The notes under the pieces were generated by a model. It was not told the DNA's origin. It made no database searches and saw only the letters and a program-made list of their open reading frames with translations. From Lojkania enalia (taxonomy: Eukaryota > Ascomycota > Dothideomycetes > Pleosporales), in assembly GCA_010094045.1 (NCBI GenBank), contig ML986625.1:204442-268441 (forward strand): a stretch of DNA of 64,000 nt. Reading direction: 5' to 3'. Below, piece after piece: positions 57,860 through 64,000 of this stretch. Made by a program: the position numbers and the translations under genes. The stretch's first letter is position 1. Each line of letters starts with the position of its first letter.

Positions 57860-60243
57860 TACCCCACATGGCTGAACGATACGCAAGCATCACACTCGAT
57901 CCGAGAATGAGAAGGGCGTTTCCTGATAAGTTTTCTGGCCTTATTCATACCATGGAGCATTGAATCTGCAAGAATACGGCTCCTGGCTCGGAATATCTCG
58001 AAAGGGAAACGAAGCACGTGATCTCTACAACTTTTCCGCATGGGATCTGAGTAAAGAGTAGGAGTCTAAACCACGCGCAGTACGCGACAGAATAGCATTC
58101 AAAGTGAACCTATAAAGCGTTGTTGCGATACTCTTAGGCGGTGTGTCTCATAGGGCTAGCAACCTTGGAAAGCGTGTCGATGCCAAGCCTACAACTATTC
58201 TCACCCCCGGGGTGCGCCACCTCGCTTCTTCGCAATAAAAAGTGAGATAAATGGACCATTAATCGAGGGAAGGATTATAAAACATAGGGTATGGGTCCTG
58301 AATACCTAGCGATGCCGGGATCTATTGCGATTCCCACCTAGCTTCACCGGTCGATGCCCTGGATTGTGTCGGTTATGCATGGCCCATTTCTCCCCTCGAC
58401 GTGCGCATGAGCTGGCACAAATTTCTCTGGCTCTGCGAGTTACAATCACTCATTCATCATTTCACCGACTCTTGGGGCATCTGGCCCGCCTCTTGAGTCA
58501 ACTATACAACAAATCTTAATGTACGACTTCTGGAAGCATTAAGCAACCAATTTTAGCGATTCCGTCGACACCGCCTCGGGCTGTCCGTGGACCAACGGTC
58601 TGCAATAATTAAAGGCTTGCCACAATCAGCCCTATACGACCTTAGAAACTCCCGCCCAATGACGGACCGCGGATCGTCTCTTGATCAACATACGCCAACC
58701 CCCGACAGGCAACTTTGGTGTAGGATCATCACTGCGTTCCCGAAAACTTTCATGATCTACCAACTAAGCCTCTGGATCTTGCTATTTATTTTGCACACCG
58801 ACAGTGCTACTAATCCCTGCCTTGATCGTCGCGCCGGCCGCTCTGGTCATATGTAGCGTCACGTCCAATCATCCGACCCCAGAGCTCGAGGCCGATGTCT
58901 ATGGGCGCTTTGTCTGTCGGCTATGTCTTGAGTCCCTATATTGAATCCTTTCCACGGCTAGCTAGCAGCATCCACATTCGTTTCACGCTTATCTTGCGGT
59001 GTAACGTCCAAAGATGTCCGTCAAAACAGGGATGGGCCTCGCAATAATTATGTGGTTATGAATAGGCGAACACTTACCGAATAGGGGTCAGCTGTTCGCT
59101 TCAGCAAGGCTGGAGATGCTGAGATCAGCGGAAAGCGCTGCTGAAGCTTGCGTGTACGCGCTTTGTTACTGAGGCGCAACTTCTAGCAGGTTATTGGTTG
59201 ACAGCCAAGGGTCAAGGAGATTGGAACGGCGTCAGGCTACGAATAGGTGGCGTAGAGGCTACTGGTGCAGTTTCGTTCCCCATAGGCTGGCACGAACTTA
59301 GGACTATAGCAAGGAGGCATGGGTAGCACAGCTCTCCGTCTAGAGTATTAATATCAGATACGAGTTGAAAGAGGGAATGGCGCTGTAAGCAAGAGCCTGC
59401 GCCCTGGATCATAGGCTTTGGGATGAAGAATCAGACGACGGCTGCGTTCCTGTTCCGTTCATACCCCAAGAATCGTGCTAGTCAGCCTCTCAAGTCCAAT
59501 CTAGATGAGATGATAGGTAATCTAGCACTCAATGACCCCTTTCTCGAGGCAATACTTGTTTCTTGGTCCCGACGTTTCGCTTTTTTTTGTCAGTGCTGCT
59601 GCATCCTCTAACACTCCGACATACTAATTCAGAAGGTGTTAGAAGGTCTCGGACGGGAGTATGATGCAGCCGAATCGTCACCGCACAGGATATAGCTCAG
59701 TGAGCAGATTTCAGTCGACTTAGAGAAGAGACAATTGAAATGAATAGGCCGCCACGACCACCAATCACCATAGTACATACATCTGTCTAGGCATTTCCTG
59801 CAGCCTGTGCATGTCCGCACATATCCGAGGCAGCTTTGAAATCGCTTCTGTGCGCTCTGTCATCCCCACAACCTATGACTCTTACGACACCAGCACCACT
59901 ATCACTTTCCTGCACCATGCAGCACTTGCGCCCTCTCTGTAGGTGCGTGCCTAACATCATTCAATAGTTTGCTATTGATGTCTTAACCGCTGCAAGCTGC
60001 GTGTGAAACTGCAGAAACCCCCCATGCTCGCACTCAGCTCCTCGCCGTGCTTGCAACAATCCCCATCCTACCGACGCCTCTTCGCCCTAACATGCATCTG
60101 TTCTCGAATATCCTCGCCCAATGATACGCCCATCCCCAGACTTCTCCGCTCCAGCCTACGCGCTCATAGGCTTCTCGCAGCGACCGCTAGCCTGTGCTCT
60201 GCGTCCCCTCTCCCGCCCTCCACGGGCCCCCACCAGTCGCCCG
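57860..60243. other. Gene-free stretch
   Basis: About 2.4 kb. Short frames occur on both strands, none with a motif. The last 250 bp are C/T-rich on the + strand, facing the 3' end of the secreted-protein gene. Confidence 0.45.
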
Positions 60244-62244
60244 TCACAACCCGCCACGTCCTTTGTCCACACATCCCACCTCCTTAGCTGCCTCCTTGCC
60301 CTTGTCCGGTGGATGATGAGGTCTACCGCGGCCCCAATACCCACCCCTCCAACCAACCTCGTCCTTGCTCCTGCACTTCGGAGAGGCATGGTCTTCTAGC
60401 GTGCCCATCGGCCAGATAGGAATTATGCATATCTCCTCGTCAGCGCAGGTTGGGCATTCCTTCCAGGTGGTCCATTGCAAGTAGGATACTAGGGCGTCGA
60501 TGAGGGCTAGTGCATGCGCCGGAGGTGTGGACGTTGGGGACCTGGACAGAGACTGCGAGGTGACGTCGAGGGCGGACAAAAGCGTGCTGCATACCATGGA
60601 TGAGATATGGGAGATAACGTCGTAGGCGAGGGATGACGCCTGCGGAGCATACGTCGGCGGCAGGACTTGCGCCATGCATCTTGCCGTCTCGCGCGTCGTG
60701 TTCCGGGCCGTGTGGTTGATGAATGGACGGAGGAGAGTGGAGAGGTACAACGCCATTTCCTCCTTCGACTTGCGAACCTGCGATATCGGCGTGCTGAGGT
60801 AGTGTAGTGCAGAACTGTATCTCGTGACAAGCATATCCGCCACCTCTTGCCAATTCACAGTTTCCCTTCCTTCCTTCCCGCTCCTCTCACTCCTCAACAC
60901 CATCCCCGTAACCTCCTCTCTAATCCTCACCAAGTCCTGCCTCCGAGCATTACTGAGCCGAGGCATGGGTACATCGCTCTGAACATCATTATCCCACAAC
61001 TCCGCGCCTAGATATGCGTACACGGTGACAAAGTCCTCGTAATCTAGCGCCACGCGTCCGCCTCCTATACCGTGATATCGACCTGTGATGGCCTTGTAGT
61101 ACTCCCACCCGCCCATTATCCCCTCGTTTAGCGACGTGGGCATCTCGACGGGCATGATATCCTTCACCTCGAGCTGAGCCTCGAAGTCGCAGAGGATAAT
61201 TTCAAAGCCGCCCTCCATCCGTAGAACGCCATCGATCTTGCTTTCCCATAGTGTGGAGGTCAGGTTGCAGAGGGTAGTAGCGCGGGCTAGGTCGCCGAAT
61301 ATGGGGCTATGGGTGGAGTTGGAGGTTAGGTTTAGGAGGATGTCTTGCGTGTCGAGGGTCCCGTTGGTAGTTTTGCCGGCGGAGAGGCCGTCTATGTAGA
61401 GGAGGTGAAGCGGGTGGTGAGGGATGTAGGTATGGAGGTAGCCGAGCTTTTCTTCTTCATCGTCGGTTGTGTGAAGGGGATGTTGGTCATTGTGTAAGAT
61501 GGGTGGGGGGTTATGATAATTAGGCGACTCGTGGCCATTTCCGAAATGCGGTGGTCCTTGGGATGGTCCTGGATGAGATGTAAATCGTTGACGGGGATGG
61601 TCTGGCGGAGGCAGTGATCCACGACGGTGATCTAGAGGCGGCTCATTGAAACATCCAGGAGGTGGAGGTCCATGAGGATGTCCCGAAAACGGTGGTCGTC
61701 TCTCATAATGCTGAGGTGGAGGTGGTGGACGATCATCTCCAAAATAAGCTTCATACTCATATTCCCAAGGTAGATGTGTATCCGGATAATCATCCCTTCC
61801 TCTCCAAATATTACGTCCGTGACGTTCTTCAAGCTCTTCTATGTCATTATTTTCACCGGCTTTCCTAGAATGCCATCCATCGTGACTCTTTGGAATCCTT
61901 TCGTGCCTATGCCCATCCTCAGGCGGTGGATGCCACCAACTCTTCGGGCGCGCAAAAATTAACGCATGTTCCGGCTCAAAAGCCAACCACTCCATTCCTA
62001 CCACTCTCTCTAGGTTCCAGGTCCCATGGTACAATTGCGTGCCTGCAGGCACGGTTGCCATGAAGAATGACATGCCATTATGGTTTAAGCTTGAACCCCA
62101 TTGGCGCACGGAGGAATGGATGGCGTTGAAGATGTGATTTGCATTATTAATAGATTGTAGATACTCAATTTGATCAGCAGCTACGAAAGGAACAGACAAC
62201 GGCATGTAAGCAACTAGAAAAGTGAGGAAATTCCGCGAATGCAT
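60244..62244 (-). CDS. Large secreted protein, function unknown
   Basis: One exon, 666 residues, from ATG 62244. I prefer this start because the longer frame upstream has no ATG, and this one opens with a textbook signal peptide (MHSRNFLTFLVAYMPLSVPF, cleavage likely after VAA). Next comes NHIFNAIHSSVRQWGSSLN, then FFMATVPAGTQLYHG and GMEWLAFEPEHALIFARP, which resemble a fungal family conserved as 'hypothetical'. A His/Pro/Gly/Asp-rich insert of about 150 residues follows, low in complexity. The second half is folded-looking, with several N-glycosylation sites (NLTS, NSTH, NHTA, NTTR) and Cys pairs (CPTCADEEIC). Secretion or ER/vacuole lumen is likely. No catalytic motif is visible. The C-terminus lacks a GPI-type hydrophobic end. 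Confidence 0.8.
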   Translation of the reverse strand: MHSRNFLTFLVAYMPLSVPFVAADQIEYLQSINNANHIFNAIHSSVRQWGSSLNHNGMSFFMATVPAGTQLYHGTWNLERVVGMEWLAFEPEHALIFARPKSWWHPPPEDGHRHERIPKSHDGWHSRKAGENNDIEELEERHGRNIWRGRDDYPDTHLPWEYEYEAYFGDDRPPPPPQHYERRPPFSGHPHGPPPPGCFNEPPLDHRRGSLPPPDHPRQRFTSHPGPSQGPPHFGNGHESPNYHNPPPILHNDQHPLHTTDDEEEKLGYLHTYIPHHPLHLLYIDGLSAGKTTNGTLDTQDILLNLTSNSTHSPIFGDLARATTLCNLTSTLWESKIDGVLRMEGGFEIILCDFEAQLEVKDIMPVEMPTSLNEGIMGGWEYYKAITGRYHGIGGGRVALDYEDFVTVYAYLGAELWDNDVQSDVPMPRLSNARRQDLVRIREEVTGMVLRSERSGKEGRETVNWQEVADMLVTRYSSALHYLSTPISQVRKSKEEMALYLSTLLRPFINHTARNTTRETARCMAQVLPPTYAPQASSLAYDVISHISSMVCSTLLSALDVTSQSLSRSPTSTPPAHALALIDALVSYLQWTTWKECPTCADEEICIIPIWPMGTLEDHASPKCRSKDEVGWRGGYWGRGRPHHPPDKGKEAAKEVGCVDKGRGGL

Positions 62245-64000
62245 GTTGATAATGGGTATATTCGTAGTAGAGGAGTTCTCATCCAAGGCAACACCGATGG
62301 GTGACTCGCAGGCCGGCTGAGAAATCAGACGGACACAAGGGAGGGATGACGCAGGAACCACAGACAACTTAATTGCAGTAGTAGAAATGAATTTGCCAAA
62401 ATTCTCATTTCGACTATGAAATTTCACGATGCTTTGTCGCGCCGTGTCTTACGCGGCCTTGATAGAGCGATGCCGAGATCGGATTATCTTATCTCGCATC
62501 GGTTGCGCCTTTCCGCACGTGCATTAGTCTTGTACGACGCCTTGGGGATCGCGAGAACTCCATTCCGACTTCAAAATTGACAATCAAGATTCTCTACTCT
62601 GTGAAATAGTAATTGCAAGAATAAGTGGTGTGGACGATACGAAGCGCCTATTTGAACTCGGTAATGCAGGGGGAGCGTCTCAAGACCTTAGCGTACGCGT
62701 GTCGAAGCCTTTCTGGAGGCCATTTACGACAATTCACAAAGTGCCAGAGACAAGCCAGCCTCTTCGCATTCTGCAACAAGACGGAGTTGGTTTATATGTT
62801 GGTAGGCCACATAGTCAGGGCTAATCCGATCCTTTCATCGAATCCCTTGATAATACTCCTAACACTCAATCAATGTTGTGTCTGCGTTCTATGGCGGGTA
62901 TGTTGAAGGTCTACACAAGCAGGGAGCAGTACTTGTTCAAGCCAGCCGTTGCTTCGTATATCGCAGGATACGTTTCCCGAGCAAGCAAAACGAAAGAGCA
63001 AGACATCTAGTGAGCCTGTAGCAAGTTAATGATGTGTTTCTGCGATATCAATGCAGAGGGCGTTCGGGGAGATCGTCCGACAAGCGAAAATTAACTGCCA
63101 TTGACGTAAAACCCGTGAACATAGGAAAATATAGGTCGACGAGGATATCACAGTGTTAGGAAGGTAGTACGGAAGCTAGAGCACCTCGCGGTCTGTCCGA
63201 CGTTCAGACGCAGTTCGCTACAGAGGTTTGCCCTGCGCTGAGTCGGTCCGTAGGGTGGAATGAGGACAGTCCAAAGTCGGGGACGCCGCTGCGTCGTCGG
63301 GGAACAAACGAGATTGAACTGCGTGGTTTGCAGATCTGAAACTCGACCATCCACACAGTCGCCCCATGATTCCTGCAATTGAATGTAATTTTAGAATGAA
63401 GTTATTCGGCAAAGGGAGCTACGACACATTCTCGTTTGCCGAATAAAGGGTTGCTGGATTGTGACGCTGCGGCCCCTGCTGCCCGCTTCTTGAGCGCGCA
63501 GAGCTTCAGACCCACAGTGGAACGGTGCAGCGCGAGGAGAAGTATTGCGGCCGGGGTTATGGCATTGTTGAGGGTGTTGGATTGAGGAAATGGGGGCCAA
63601 GTTGAGCTCGCGTGGGTGAGAAGAGTACAGTATGGCAATGTTGAGACATTTCGCCGGCTGGCGTGTTTAAGAGAGAACTGGGCGCAACGGCCGCGATTGG
63701 ACGACATGGGTGTCAAGATCCGCGCTAATGCAACCTAAGCAAAACAGGCTAGCGGCCTGGGGCACCAGTCGGACGAATCGTGGACGGGGCTGACGGTGCG
63801 GTGGGGCGGGACCCAGCCGCCGACCGCAAAGCTTCACTGCTGCTCTCTCACTGACTGGACCCGATGGGATTCTTCCGCCTTGGACCTGGACACGAGCACT
63901 CGACGCCATGCCCAAAGTTTGGGGCGCAGCTGCATTGTGGCATCTTCCAGGATAGTGCGCTTGCGGGCAGCCGCCGTCAACGTCGAAACTAGCTTGCTTG
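62245..64000. other. Right-hand region without a supported gene
   Basis: At 62624-62824 (+) a frame (FELGNAGGASQDLSVRV, VSKPFWRPFTTIHKVPE) looks protein-like, and 62880-63010 has another (FYGGYVEGLHKQGAVLVQ), but I cannot join them with splice sites; they may be a gene relic. From 63400 to the edge minus-strand frames are open and GC-richer, possibly the start of a gene continuing beyond the window. Nothing further is supportable. Confidence 0.35.

Overview
This window is nuclear DNA from a filamentous ascomycete (Pezizomycotina). The evidence is the gene structure: introns of about 45-60 nt with GT..AG ends and CTAAC/CTGAC-like branch sites, pyrimidine-rich leaders, and orthologs of fungal NAB3, GRC3, RPA34, ApsB/Mto1, MON1 and DOP1. 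A leotiomycete-like fungus fits the protein style, but that is only an impression. No ribosomal RNA, convincing tRNA, CRISPR array or intact transposon was seen. Most proteins below come from exons I joined by eye; exon limits are in each entry and the phases close.

Layout. 0-19 kb is gene-dense: the tail of an unknown gene, a mitochondrial class-I release-factor-like protein, NAB3, a LETM1-domain protein, the divergent pair GRC3/RPA34, a partial Cys-rich gene, an ApsB/Mto1-type microtubule organiser and a coiled-coil protein with SUMO-type motifs. 19-26 kb is AT-rich and gene-free. 26-29 kb holds an aldose 1-epimerase-like gene and a Zn2Cys6 regulator. 29-38.7 kb is mostly non-coding, with long A/T tracts and an ankyrin-like relic. 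38.7-46 kb holds a tyrosine phosphatase, a tiny Mrx7-like gene with an 18-nt micro-exon, a decayed PRISE-type reductase and MON1. 46-51 kb is again AT-rich and gene-free. 51-58 kb holds DOP1 and, divergent from it, a small membrane protein. 60-62 kb holds a large secreted protein of unknown function.

Shared themes. GRC3 (rRNA processing, Pol I termination) and RPA34 (Pol I subunit) start 218 bp apart on opposite strands. MON1 and DOP1 both act in endomembrane traffic. The LETM1-domain, release-factor-like and Mrx7-like genes are probably mitochondrial.

The most unusual signal is a pair of AT-rich, ORF-free tracts of about 3.5 kb. 19.3-22.9 kb carries 22 exact CTAAAA hexamers on the + strand; 47.3-50.8 kb carries 16 on the - strand. 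Each tract has almost none on the other strand, and each is preceded by a TATA-like box about 110 bp before its first hexamer. The two point toward each other. I read them as candidate long non-coding transcripts of one undescribed class; this is inference from motif density and strand bias only.
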